Assembly: GCF_007795095.1 (NCBI RefSeq)
Contig: NZ_CP042218.1
Span: forward strand, 558,001-622,000
Origin: Luteimonas granuli
GTDB taxonomy: Bacteria > Pseudomonadota > Gammaproteobacteria > Xanthomonadales > Xanthomonadaceae
Reading direction: 5' to 3'
DNA: 64,000 bases
The notes beneath the pieces are model-generated. The model did no database searches, was not told where the DNA came from, and saw nothing but the letters and a program-made list of their open reading frames with translations. The translations under genes and the position numbers were made by a program. Position 1 is the stretch's first letter; each line of letters begins with the position of its first letter. Of this stretch, positions 48,601 to 58,252 are shown in pieces.

Positions 48601-51065
48601 GTGTACAGGCTGATCGCCGGCCCGGTCAGATCGAGCTTGTGCGCGATGCGCGTGGCGATGTAGTCCTTCTCGTTCGCCAGGGTGACCTGGTAGGCCCCGA
48701 CCTTGGCGACCAGGTCCGGGTGCGCCGCCACATGGCGCCGCAGGTAGGTGGAGTGGTAGGTGCCGGCGAACACCCCGACGGGGCCCGCGGTGGCACCCGG
48801 GACCTCGCCGCCGCGCTCCATGCACTCCCAGCACAGTTCGAGGAAGATCCGGTGCTGCGGGTCCATCAGCTCGGCTTCGCGCGGACTGATGCCGAAGAAG
48901 CCGGCATCGAACTCCTCCACGCCGTCGATCACGCCGCGCGCGGCCACGTAGCAGGGATGCATGCGGTCGGCGAGCGGGATGGACGGATCCAGCGTTTCGG
49001 GCGGGAACACGGTGATCGACTCGCGCCCGGCGCACAGGTTGTCCCAGAAGGCCTCGACATCGCCGGCGCCCGGGAAGCGGCCCGCCATCGCGATGATGGC
49101 CACGGGTTCGTGGGTGGGCGCCTGCCCGATCGATGCGCCGGAAGCGGCGGGGTGGCGGCTCGGGAAGCGCTGTCCTCCGATGGCCACGGCTTCACTCCGC
49201 GCGAGCCCCGCGGCCAGTGCGGCCGGCGTGGGAGCCGAGTAGACCAGGGTCGCGGGCAAGGGCCGCGCGCTGTCCTCCTGCAGTCGCGCCAGCAGCTGCA
49301 GGGCCAGCATCGAATTGCCGCCGAGGTCGAAGAAATTGTCGAGGCGTCCGACTCGTTCGATGCCGAGGATGCCTGCGAAGGCTTCGCACACGCGCGCCTC
49401 CCCGGCACTGGCCGGTCCGGCATAGGCGACGGCCAGGTCCGGGCGGCCGGTTCCCGGCGCCGGCAGCGCGGCGCGATCGATCTTGCCGTTCGCGGACAGG
49501 GGCAGACGGTCCAGCGGCAGGCAGAACGCCGGAACCATGTAGTCCGGCAGGCTGGCGGCGAGCCTGGCGCGCAGGTCGGGGGCCATGACCCCGCTTCCGT
49601 CGGGCACGTAGTAGGCCACCAGCCGCACGTCGCCGGGCCGGTCCTCGCGCGCCACCACCACCGCTTCGCGGACGCCCGGGCATTCGCGCAGCCGGGCCTC
49701 GATCTCGCCGGGTTCGATCCGGTTGCCCCGGATCTTCACCTGGAAGTCCTTCCTGCCGACGAAGCGGTAACTGCCATCGGGCAGCTGCTGGACAAGATCG
49801 CCGGTCCGGTAGACCAGGTCGCCGGGATCGGTGCCGCAGGGATTGGAGATGAAGGCCGCTGCGGTGAGCTCGGGGGCGTTGCAGTAGCCCAGCGTGCGAT
49901 AGGGCGTCCTGATGAACAGTTCGCCGATTTCGCCGGGCGCGCAGGGCGCCAGCCCGGCGTCGAGCAGGATCGCCTCGGAGCCCGGCATCGGCTTGCCGAT
50001 CGGCACGAAGTCGCCGCTCACCGCGGTGGCCGGCAGCCGGTGGAAGAACTTCGCCAACGTCGTCTCGGTCGGACCGTACAGGTTGACGAGCCGGGCGCGC
50101 GCGCCGAAGCGCCCGATCCACGCGTTGGCATCCGCCGGCGCCAGGCTCTCGCCCGCCAGCAGCACGAACCGGAGCGCGGGGAAACGGTCCGGAGCGGGAT
50201 CGCTCGCCAGCAGGAGCCGGAAGACCGAGGGAACGCAGTGCACCAGGGTGATCCGCGCCTGCTCGATCCAGTCGGCCAGCGCGGGCCCCGGGAGTCCCGC
50301 CGCCGGCGGGATGCATACGGTGCCGCCGCTGCACAGCGCTGCGAACACGTCACGCAGGTAGACGTCGAACGCCGGCCCGGTCAGCTGGCTGATGCGCGAC
50401 CCCGGCCCCAGGCCGAACTCGGCCATCTCCCACTGGATGAAATGGGCGAGCCCGCGGATCCGGCCGACGATGCCCTTGGGCCGGCCGGTCGAGCCGGAGG
50501 TGAAGTAGACGTAGCAGGGATCGTCGGGCAGCGTCGGCACGGACACCCTGTCCGTCCCGTATCCGGTCGCGTCGAGGACCTCCACCAACTGATCGGTGGA
50601 GCGATCGGCCAGAAGGGTCACTGCGCCCATCGAGACGACGGTGGCACCCTGGCGCCCTTGCAGCAGTACGGAGGCAAGGGTGGCGGTGGATGCATCCAGG
50701 ATCATCCAGCGCGCCGCGCAGGTGTCCAGCATGTGCTGCAACCGACCTGCCGGATGAGTCGCATCCAGGGCGGCGAAGACGCAGCCGGCCTTCAGGCATC
50801 CCAGGATGGCGACGATCCTGTCGAGCGGATCGCCGAGCAGGATCGCAACGATGGTGCCCCTCTCCGCGCCACCGCATACCAGCGCAGCGGCCACCTGGCT
50901 GGAGCGCTCGTCGAGCTCCCGATAGCTGGTGTCGGCCGCGCCCCGGGACACGGCGGTCGCGGAAGGCGCGGATTCGACCCGCTCGCGGAACAGATCCAGC
51001 ACGTCGACCGCGCGTTGCGGAACCTCCAGCCCGGTCGCGGCCAGGCCTCGCGGTCGATCATTCAC
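39601..51065 (-). CDS. Hybrid NRPS-PKS megasynthase 2 (A-T-KS-AT-T-C-A-T-C-A-T), apparent -1 frameshift
   Basis: After correction, about 3821 residues. Domain order (approximate residues): A 20-540; T with LGGNSML 583; KS 653-1080 with TACSTSLVA, EAHGTATP and SNVGHL; AT 1180-1500 with GHSVGEF and the malonyl-type HAFH; T with LGLDSLM 1615; C 1682-2110 with HHIVCDG; A 2138-2640; T with LGGHSLL 2685; C 2748-3170 with HHVVWDG; A 3200-3710; T with LGGHSML 3753. There is no thioesterase, reductase or ketoreductase. By eye the second and third A pockets read close to glycine codes (DILQLGLVW, DILQLGMVW); the first is unclear. The frame breaks in a six-G run (43133-43138, plus strand); one more base joins both halves. 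The GTG start overlaps the megasynthase 1 stop. Confidence 0.92.
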
Positions 51066-54000
51066 GACGTGCTCCTTGAAAGTGCGTGCGCCCCGCGGGC
51101 GTCGGCGGGCAGCTGCGCGTCGAGCATCGCGGCAAGCCTGCCAAGGCTGGCGCAGCTGCCCATCAGCTCGCGGAACGTGATCTGCACCCTGAACGCCTTC
51201 TGCACCTGGCGCACCACCTGGGTCAGCATCAGACTGTCCAGGCCGAGCTCCATGAAATTCGCGTCGGGATCCGCTCCGGACAGGTCGAGGCCGGCGACGT
51301 CCGCGAACAGCGCGCGCAGTTCGTCGACCAGCGTGAGCTTGCGTTGTGCCGCAACGCATTGCGGGTCCGCGGAAACGGCTCCGTCCTGGACGGACCGTGG
51401 CACCGGGAGCGGTTCCGGCTCCGGCGGCGTGGTGATGGCAGCCTGGTGCACGACATCGTCCGTCGAGGGGGGATCTACCCAGTAACGGCATCTCCGGAAC
51501 GGATAGGTCGGCAGGCACACGCGGCGGCGTATCCGCCGGTGGTCTAAGCCGGCCAGGTCGATGTCGGCGCCCAGGCTCCACAGCCGGCCCGCCGCTTCCA
51601 GCAGGCTGGCGGCTTCCGCCCCCGCGTCGGCGGCATCGGCCAGCGACATCACCGTCGCCAGCTGCGGCCGCCGCTGGGCCTCGGGATGCTGGCGCACGAA
51701 CTGGCACAGGCCGGCGCGCGGCCCGACCTCGAGCAGGACACGCGGAGCGTCGCCTGCCAGCTGTGCAACGGCCCGCGCGAAACGCACCGGCGCCCGCAGG
51801 TGCGCGGCCCAGTAGTCCGCGGAGCCGGCAGTCGCCGCATCCAGCCACTGCCCGGTCGCGGTCGATACCAGGGGAATCGACGGAGCTCCGCGCGGCGTGG
51901 CCTCCACGTCCGCCCGGAACGGCTCCACCACCGGCTCCATCATGGTGGAGTGGAATGCGTGCGAGGTGCAGAGCAGCCGGCAGGCGACGCCATCGGCATC
52001 GAGCCTCGCCTGGAATGCGGCGACCGCCTCGTGCGGACCGGCCACCACGCAGGCGCCCGGCGCGTTCTCGACGGCCAGCGACAGACCGGGAGGCAGGCGC
52101 TCGAGCAGCGCCTCCAGTCCGAGGCGGACCGCGAGCATCCCGCCGCCGGGCTGCACCTGCATCAGCGCGCCTCGACGCGCCACCAGGCGCAGCGCGTCGG
52201 GCAGTTCGAACACCCCCGCCAGCGTCGCCGCGACGAACTCGCCGACGCTGTGGCCCACCATCGCCACCGGCCGCAGGCCGAGCGCGAGCCAGGTCCTGGC
52301 GAGCGCGTATTCGATCGTGAACGTCGCCGGCTGCATGATGCCCGTCGGCCGCAGCGCTTCGATCTCGTCCCCGAAGATCCGCGCCCCCAGGTCCGGCAGC
52401 AGCGACCGCAGATGCTCCATGCACTCGTCGAACGCCGCCCGGAACGCCGGCTCCCGTGCGTACAGTCCGCGACCCATGCCGGCCTGGACCGCGCCCTGCC
52501 CCGGGAACATGAAGACGACATCGGCCTCGCGCGCAGGACGGCTGCCCGCGGCCATTTCCATGACCGCGGGGCTGCGCAGCCGCGCGACTGCGGCCCCTGT
52601 GTCCTCCGCCGCCACGGCGAGCCGGTGGGGAAAGGCCTTGCGACCCCGCGCCAGCGTCCATGCCACGTCGGCGAGGGAGGCGTCGGGGTGGCGTTCCAGA
52701 TGGTCGGCCAGGCGCAGGGTCGCCGCCGCCAGCGCATCGGGATCGCGCGCGGACAGCGCCAGCAGGTGCGGGGCCAGGCCCGGTTCGGAGGGCTCGTGCC
52801 GCGGCGCTTCCTCCAACACCACATGGGCATTGGTCCCGCCAACGCCGAAGCTGCTGACCCCTGCGCGCCGCGGCACGCCGGGAGGACTGTCCCAGGCAGA
52901 CAGGCGGTCCACGACGCGGAACGGCGTGTTCGCGAAATCGATCGTCGGATTGGGCGTGGCGAAATGCACCGTGGGCGGCAGCCGTCGCGCGGACAGCGCC
53001 AGCGCCGTCTTCACCACGCCGGCGACGCCGGCGGCGGCCACCAGGTGCCCGATGTTGCTCTTGACCGAGCCGATCAGGCAGTAGCCGATGTCGTCGGTGG
53101 CGCCGCGGAAGGCGCGGGTCAGGCCCTCGATCTCGATCGGGTCGCCAACCGGTGTCGCGGTGCCGTGGGTTTCGACATAGCTGATGCTGCGCGGGTCGAC
53201 GTCGGCGTCGGCCAGTGCCATCGCGATCACCGCGGCCTGGCCGGCGCTGCTGGGCGCCGTGAAGCTGGCCTTGTCGCCACCGTCGTTGTTGAGCCCGGCA
53301 CCGCGGATCACCGCATAGATCGGATCGCCGTCGGCCTGCGCATCCTCCAGGCGCTTGAGCAGGAGCACGGCCGCGCCATCGCTGAATACCGTTCCCCGCG
53401 CGTTCGCATCGAAGCTCCGCGTATGCCCGTCCGGTGAGAGCATCGCGCCTTCCTGGTAGAGGTGGCCGCTGCGCACGGGACTGGTGATCGACACGCCCCC
53501 TGCGAGCGCCATGTCGCAGCGCCCGAGGCGCAGGCTGTCGACCGCGGCGCAGATGGCGACCAGCGAGGTCGAGCATCCGGTCTGCACGCTCATCGCCGGG
53601 CCGGTCAGGTCGAGCCGGTTCGCCACGCGCGTGGCGATGTAGTCCTTCTCGTTGGCCAGCATCGCCTGGAAGGCTCCGATGCGCTCGACGAGGTCGGGAT
53701 TGGCCAGGACGTTGTTCCGGTAGTAGCTCGCGTTGTACGCGCCCGCGAACACGCCCACCGGCACGCCGACGGTTCCCGGCGCGTGTCCGCCCCGCTCCAG
53801 GCACTCCCAGCAGAGTTCCAGGAAGATGCGCTGCTGCGGATCCATCAGCTCCGCCTCGCGCGGGGCGATGCCGAAGAAGCCCGCGTCGAACAGCTCCACC
53901 CCGTCGATCACGCCGCGCGCGGGCACGTAGTCCGGATCGCTGCGCAGGCCGGCGGCCACGCTGCGGTCGAGCTCCTCGGGTGCGAAACGGGTGATGGAGT

Positions 54001-56692
54001 CGCGCCCCGCGCACAGGTTGTCCCAGAACGCCTCGATGTCGGCCGCCCCCGGGAAGCGTCCCGCCATGGCCACGATCGCGATCGCTTCATGCACGCCCGC
54101 GCTCCGGCGGGGCGTCGCCATCCGCCGCGCGTCGATGGCGCCGGCATCGGCGGTACCGCCGTCCAGCGTCCGCGCGAGTGCCGCCGGCGAAGGGTGTGCG
54201 AAGAGCGCGGTCACCGCGAGTTCCAGGCCCGCCTCGCGGCGCAGCCGTTCGACCATGCGTGCCGCGAGCAGCGAGCCGCCGCCCAGTTTGAAGAAGTCAT
54301 CGTGGCGTCCGACCTCCTCCAGGTCGAGCACATGCGCCATCGCCCCGCACAGCGCCGCTTCGATGTCTCCGCGCGGCGCCTCGTACGGACCGGCGCAACG
54401 GGGACGCCCGCGGCCCGGCGGCGGCAGGGCCGCGCGGTCGAGCTTGCCGTTCGGAGTGAGCGGCAGCGCGTCCAGCGGAACATAGGCGACCGGCACCATG
54501 TACTCGGGCAGGACCCCAGCCAGGTGCCGGCGCAGCGTCTCGGCGGCGACGGGCCGCAGCGGGTCGACGGGCGTGTAGTAGGCGACGATCCGCTTGAACC
54601 CCGGCGTGTCCTCCCGCACGACCACGCCGGCCTCGCGTACGCCAGGGCAGGCCATCGCCTGCACCTCGATCTCGCCCGGCTCGACGCGGAAGCCCCGGAC
54701 CTTGACCTGCAGGTCCCGCCGCCCGAGGTATTCCAGCGTGCCGTCGACGCACCAGCGCCCGAGGTCGCCGCTGCGGTACATGCGCGCGCCGGGCGTGGCC
54801 ACGAAGGGATCGGGCAGGAAGCGCTCGGCGGTCAGGTCGTCGTGCCCGACATAGCCGCGCGCCACCACCGGGCCGGCCAGGTGGAGCTCACCGACGACGC
54901 CCGGCGGGACCGGTTCCAGCAGGTCGTCCAGCACGTACACGCGCGCGTTCGCGATCGGCCGGCCGATGGACGGCAGCAGCGGCCACTGCGCGGGGTCCTC
55001 CGGCAGCGTGAGCGCCGTGACCACATGGGTTTCCGTCGGGCCGTAATGGTTGTGCAGCCGGCAGCCGCGCAGGCGCTCGAACAGGCGCCGGATCTTCGGC
55101 TCGATCCGCAGCTGCTCGCCGGCGGTGATCACTTCGCGCAGCGCGCAGTCGAGCGCCGCGTCCTCGGGCATTCCGTCCAGCGCGGCTTCCACGCCTTCGG
55201 CGAGCATCTGCAGCGCGAAGTACGGAAGAAAGGCCCGTTCGATCCGCTGCGTCCGGATGAAATCGAACAGGCGGTGCGCGCTGACGCGGGTGTCCTGCTC
55301 GACCATGCAGAGGCAGCCGCCGGTGCAGAGCGTCGCGAAGATTTCCTGGAAGGCGACATCGAAGCCGAGTGCCGCGAACTGCAGCGTGCGCCGAGGCAGG
55401 TCCGAACCGGGCTGGCGCACCTGCCAGTGCACGAGGTTCACCAGCGGCGCGTGCGGCATCGCGACGGCCTTGGGCCGGCCGGTGGAACCGGAGGTGTAGA
55501 GCACATACGCCAGGTGGCCGGCCTCGAGGCCGACCGCGCGCGGATCCGGGTCGGTATCGGGCATCCCGGTCCATGGCGGCGTCGCCGCGGTCAGATCGAA
55601 CAGCGGGACCGTGGGCACATGCTGCGCAAGCCCCGCTTCCCACGCCGACAACATGCGACCCTCGGTCAGCACCGCCGCGGGCCGGCTGTCGGCCAGCATG
55701 TAGCCGAGCCGTTCCAGCGGATACCTCGGGTCGAGCGGCACATAGGCCGCCCCGGCCTTCAGCACCGCCATCAGCGCGACCAGCAGGTCCACGCCACGGT
55801 CCATGTAGATCGCGACCCGGTCATCGGTTCCGACGCCGTGTGCACGCAGATGATGGGCAAGGCGGTTGGCTTCGGCGTTGAGGGCGGCATAGCCGAGCTG
55901 CCGGCGCGCGTCGACCGCTGCAATGGCCGAAGGTGTGCGCCGCACCTGGGCTTCGAACAGCGCGTGCACGCAGCTGTCGACGGGATGTCCGCTGGCGGCC
56001 GGATTGTGCGCCTCCAGCGCCTCCCGGCGCTGCCTGGTGTCCAGCATCGGCAATGCCGCGAGCGCGCAGGTTTCATCCTCGGCCATCGAACGCAGCAGCT
56101 GGCGGAGATATCCGAGGAAGCGCTCGATGCTCCGTGCGGTGTACAGGCCGGCGTCGTAGCCCAGCGCCAGTCGCCACCGGCCGGGCGTGCCCGACAGCCG
56201 GAGCGCGAGTTCGTACCCGTCGGTCACGGCGGAATCCGGTGCGTGGTCATCGTCGGAGGCATGGAACGCGATCTGTCGCGGGGATCCTCCGGCAACCGGG
56301 GGCCGGGCCGCGGGCAGCGCGGAGGCGACGGTCGCAAGCAGGCCGGACGTCGCAAGACCACCGAGGTCCAGTCGCAGCGCGACAGCGGGAACGATCGCCG
56401 GCCGGACGCCGCCGGTGCGGCCGTGCCGGACGGCGACATCGATCACGATCCCGTCCTGGCGGGACAGTCGCGACAGCAGCACGACCCAGGCCGCGAGCAG
56501 GACAGTATCGAACCGGACGCCGCACCGTTCCGCCAGCGCAGCGATCCGGTGCTCCAGCGGGGCGTCGATCATGCAGGCAACGCAGGCCGCTTCGCGGGCC
56601 GTCCCTCCCTCGCGGGAAAAATCGGTGGGCAAGTCCAACCGTGCCCCGCTGCTGCTTCCATTGCTTCCACTGCTTCCAGCCCACGCATCCAT
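51062..56692 (-). CDS. Hybrid NRPS-PKS megasynthase 1 (half C-A-T-KS-AT-T)
   Basis: 1876 residues. The first 215 match only the C-terminal lobe of a condensation domain: similarity starts at LDLPTDFSREGG and the HHxxxDG half is absent. Then: A domain 222-735 with YTSGSTGRPKAV, NHYGPTETHV and GDLGRW; T with LGGGSLLAA near 806; KS 868-1290 with QTGCSTSLVA, ETHGTATP and SNIGHL; AT 1389-1700 with GHSVGEF and the malonyl-type HAFH; T with LGLDSLM near 1816. The A pocket read by eye is DVQFIAHVV, the pattern associated with proline. No reductive domains are present. It follows the sugar-1-phosphate transferase by 107 bp, and its TGA overlaps the start of megasynthase 2 (GTGA). Confidence 0.92.
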   Translation of the reverse strand: MDAWAGSSGSNGSSSGARLDLPTDFSREGGTAREAACVACMIDAPLEHRIAALAERCGVRFDTVLLAAWVVLLSRLSRQDGIVIDVAVRHGRTGGVRPAIVPAVALRLDLGGLATSGLLATVASALPAARPPVAGGSPRQIAFHASDDDHAPDSAVTDGYELALRLSGTPGRWRLALGYDAGLYTARSIERFLGYLRQLLRSMAEDETCALAALPMLDTRQRREALEAHNPAASGHPVDSCVHALFEAQVRRTPSAIAAVDARRQLGYAALNAEANRLAHHLRAHGVGTDDRVAIYMDRGVDLLVALMAVLKAGAAYVPLDPRYPLERLGYMLADSRPAAVLTEGRMLSAWEAGLAQHVPTVPLFDLTAATPPWTGMPDTDPDPRAVGLEAGHLAYVLYTSGSTGRPKAVAMPHAPLVNLVHWQVRQPGSDLPRRTLQFAALGFDVAFQEIFATLCTGGCLCMVEQDTRVSAHRLFDFIRTQRIERAFLPYFALQMLAEGVEAALDGMPEDAALDCALREVITAGEQLRIEPKIRRLFERLRGCRLHNHYGPTETHVVTALTLPEDPAQWPLLPSIGRPIANARVYVLDDLLEPVPPGVVGELHLAGPVVARGYVGHDDLTAERFLPDPFVATPGARMYRSGDLGRWCVDGTLEYLGRRDLQVKVRGFRVEPGEIEVQAMACPGVREAGVVVREDTPGFKRIVAYYTPVDPLRPVAAETLRRHLAGVLPEYMVPVAYVPLDALPLTPNGKLDRAALPPPGRGRPRCAGPYEAPRGDIEAALCGAMAHVLDLEEVGRHDDFFKLGGGSLLAARMVERLRREAGLELAVTALFAHPSPAALARTLDGGTADAGAIDARRMATPRRSAGVHEAIAIVAMAGRFPGAADIEAFWDNLCAGRDSITRFAPEELDRSVAAGLRSDPDYVPARGVIDGVELFDAGFFGIAPREAELMDPQQRIFLELCWECLERGGHAPGTVGVPVGVFAGAYNASYYRNNVLANPDLVERIGAFQAMLANEKDYIATRVANRLDLTGPAMSVQTGCSTSLVAICAAVDSLRLGRCDMALAGGVSITSPVRSGHLYQEGAMLSPDGHTRSFDANARGTVFSDGAAVLLLKRLEDAQADGDPIYAVIRGAGLNNDGGDKASFTAPSSAGQAAVIAMALADADVDPRSISYVETHGTATPVGDPIEIEGLTRAFRGATDDIGYCLIGSVKSNIGHLVAAAGVAGVVKTALALSARRLPPTVHFATPNPTIDFANTPFRVVDRLSAWDSPPGVPRRAGVSSFGVGGTNAHVVLEEAPRHEPSEPGLAPHLLALSARDPDALAAATLRLADHLERHPDASLADVAWTLARGRKAFPHRLAVAAEDTGAAVARLRSPAVMEMAAGSRPAREADVVFMFPGQGAVQAGMGRGLYAREPAFRAAFDECMEHLRSLLPDLGARIFGDEIEALRPTGIMQPATFTIEYALARTWLALGLRPVAMVGHSVGEFVAATLAGVFELPDALRLVARRGALMQVQPGGGMLAVRLGLEALLERLPPGLSLAVENAPGACVVAGPHEAVAAFQARLDADGVACRLLCTSHAFHSTMMEPVVEPFRADVEATPRGAPSIPLVSTATGQWLDAATAGSADYWAAHLRAPVRFARAVAQLAGDAPRVLLEVGPRAGLCQFVRQHPEAQRRPQLATVMSLADAADAGAEAASLLEAAGRLWSLGADIDLAGLDHRRIRRRVCLPTYPFRRCRYWVDPPSTDDVVHQAAITTPPEPEPLPVPRSVQDGAVSADPQCVAAQRKLTLVDELRALFADVAGLDLSGADPDANFMELGLDSLMLTQVVRQVQKAFRVQITFRELMGSCASLGRLAAMLDAQLPADARGAHALSRSTS
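56651..56677 (-). repeat. Three 9-bp tandem repeats at the start of megasynthase 1
   Basis: On the coding strand, GGAAGCAGT, GGAAGCAAT and GGAAGCAGC follow each other and encode GSSGSNGSS at residues 6-14. The unit length is a multiple of three, so slippage would not change frame. Confidence 0.85.
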
Positions 56693-56799
56693 CTGTTGCC
56701 CTGCCGATACGCTCGGACCCCTGCTGTGGTGGAACGCCGATCGCCCGCTTCAGCGGCCAGTGACGTCCGTGGAAATGCGTGAATGCAGGCCGCGAGGCA

Positions 56800-58195
56800 T
56801 CACCGCGCACCGCGCCGGAACAGCACGACCTCGACCGTCTGCAGCAGGATCATCAGGTCGAAAACGATCCCCTGGTTCTTGACGTAATACAGGTCGAACG
56901 TCAGCTTCTCCTCGGCGTCGCGCACCGACGCGCCATAGGGATAGCGCAGCTGTGCCCAACCGGTCAGGCCCGGCTTCACGCAGTGGCGGACGCTGTAGTA
57001 GCGGATCTCGCGGCTGAGCATGTCGACGAACTGCGGGCGCTCCGGCCTCGGCCCGACGAAGCTCATGTCCCCCCGCAGCACGTTGAACAGCTGCGGCAGC
57101 TCGTCGAGCCGCGTGGCGCGGATGAAGCGGCCCACGCGCGTGCTGCGGTCGTCGTCCCGCGACGCCCACCGGGCGACTCCGTCGCTCTCCGCGTCCAGGC
57201 GCATGCTGCGGAACTTCACCAGCTCAAAGCAGCGTCCGTTCTCACCCACCCGCGTCTGCCGGTACAGCACCGGCCCCCCGGACTCCAGCCAGACGCACAG
57301 CGCCACCAGCAGCATGACCGGCCAAGCCACCAGCAGCAGGACGCAGGCTGCTGCGAGATCGAAGAACCGCTTGTTGAGCCGGCGCGGGGCGGACTGGTCG
57401 AAACCGTCGGAGAACACGAACCAGGACGGATCGGCCACGTTGACGGTGACCATCCCCGCCTCGCGCTCGAACAGCGTCGACAGGTCCGACACCGCGATGC
57501 CACGCTGCGTGCAGCCCAGCAGTTCGTTCATGGGCAGTCCGCCCCGGCGTTCGTCCGGGGCCACCACCACCTCGTCCACCCGCAGCAGGCGCGCCAGCTC
57601 CGCGACGCCCGACGTGGTGTGAATCTGGAGTTCGGGCGGCACCACCGCCGGCTGGCCCGCCACGGGCACGAACCCCACTACGATGAAGGGACCTCCGGTC
57701 CGACATGCGGCGCAATCTTCGATTGATGAGGTCGGCGTTCCAGCCCGCGCCGTACACCAGGATCCGGCGCTTGAACGCGTTGCCGCGGAAGCAGCGCCGG
57801 GCCAGCGAACGCAGCCCCAGCACGCCGACCAGACCCGGCGGGAGCGAGAGCGCCAGGATGCCCGGTCCGATATGGGTCGCCGGCACGAGGTGGTAGACCA
57901 CCAGCAGCGCCATCGCCGCGCAGGCGAAGGACAGCACCAGCCGCAGCACGAAGTCCATTCCGGTGTGCCTCGCATGCACCTGGTACAGCCCGAACGCCGA
58001 CATCGCGCCGGTCACGAACGCGGAAACAAGCAACTCCCTCAGCGGGACCTGGCCGAAGAGGGCCGGATGACTCCCGGACGGGTCGAAGGATCCGAACCTC
58101 GCTGCCAGCACGACCGCCGCGGCGATCAGAAGCGTTTCCGCCAGCCACTGCGCACGGAGCGCGCGTACCTTGCGACTTGCTGCCGTCGCATTCAT
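56800..58195 (-). CDS. Polyprenyl-phosphate sugar-1-phosphate transferase (WcaJ/EpsB-like), apparent +1 frameshift
   Basis: This enzyme type starts EPS repeat-unit assembly by moving a sugar-1-phosphate onto undecaprenyl phosphate. The N-terminal half (MNATAASRKVRALRAQW onward) has four to five membrane segments and a Rossmann-like part (RRILVYGAGWNADLIN). The C-terminal half has KRFFDLAAACVLLLV, SGGPVLYRQTRVGENG, KFRSM, RLDELPQLFNVLRGDMSFVGPRPERP and KPGLTGWAQL, quoted in short pieces, as in exosortase-A-type transferases. The two halves lie in different frames. One extra base around 57690-57705 (GACCGGAGG) explains it, and the corrected length of 464 residues fits the family. It is the only initiating transferase in the window. 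Confidence 0.87.
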
Positions 58196-58252
58196 GAACT
58201 GCTTCCTTCCTGGGGAGCGTGTGCGTCCGCTCCTCATCGCGGCGCATGCCAG

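Noticed and set aside
43212-51485. A 2757-codon open frame on the plus strand, antisense to the megasynthases
   Set aside because: Its composition (Arg, Gln, His, Ala, Gly) is typical of GC-driven shadow frames and it shows no domain; all conserved motifs are on the minus strand.
53462-56782. A 1106-codon plus-strand frame opposite megasynthase 1
   Set aside because: Same reason: antisense shadow without recognisable motifs.
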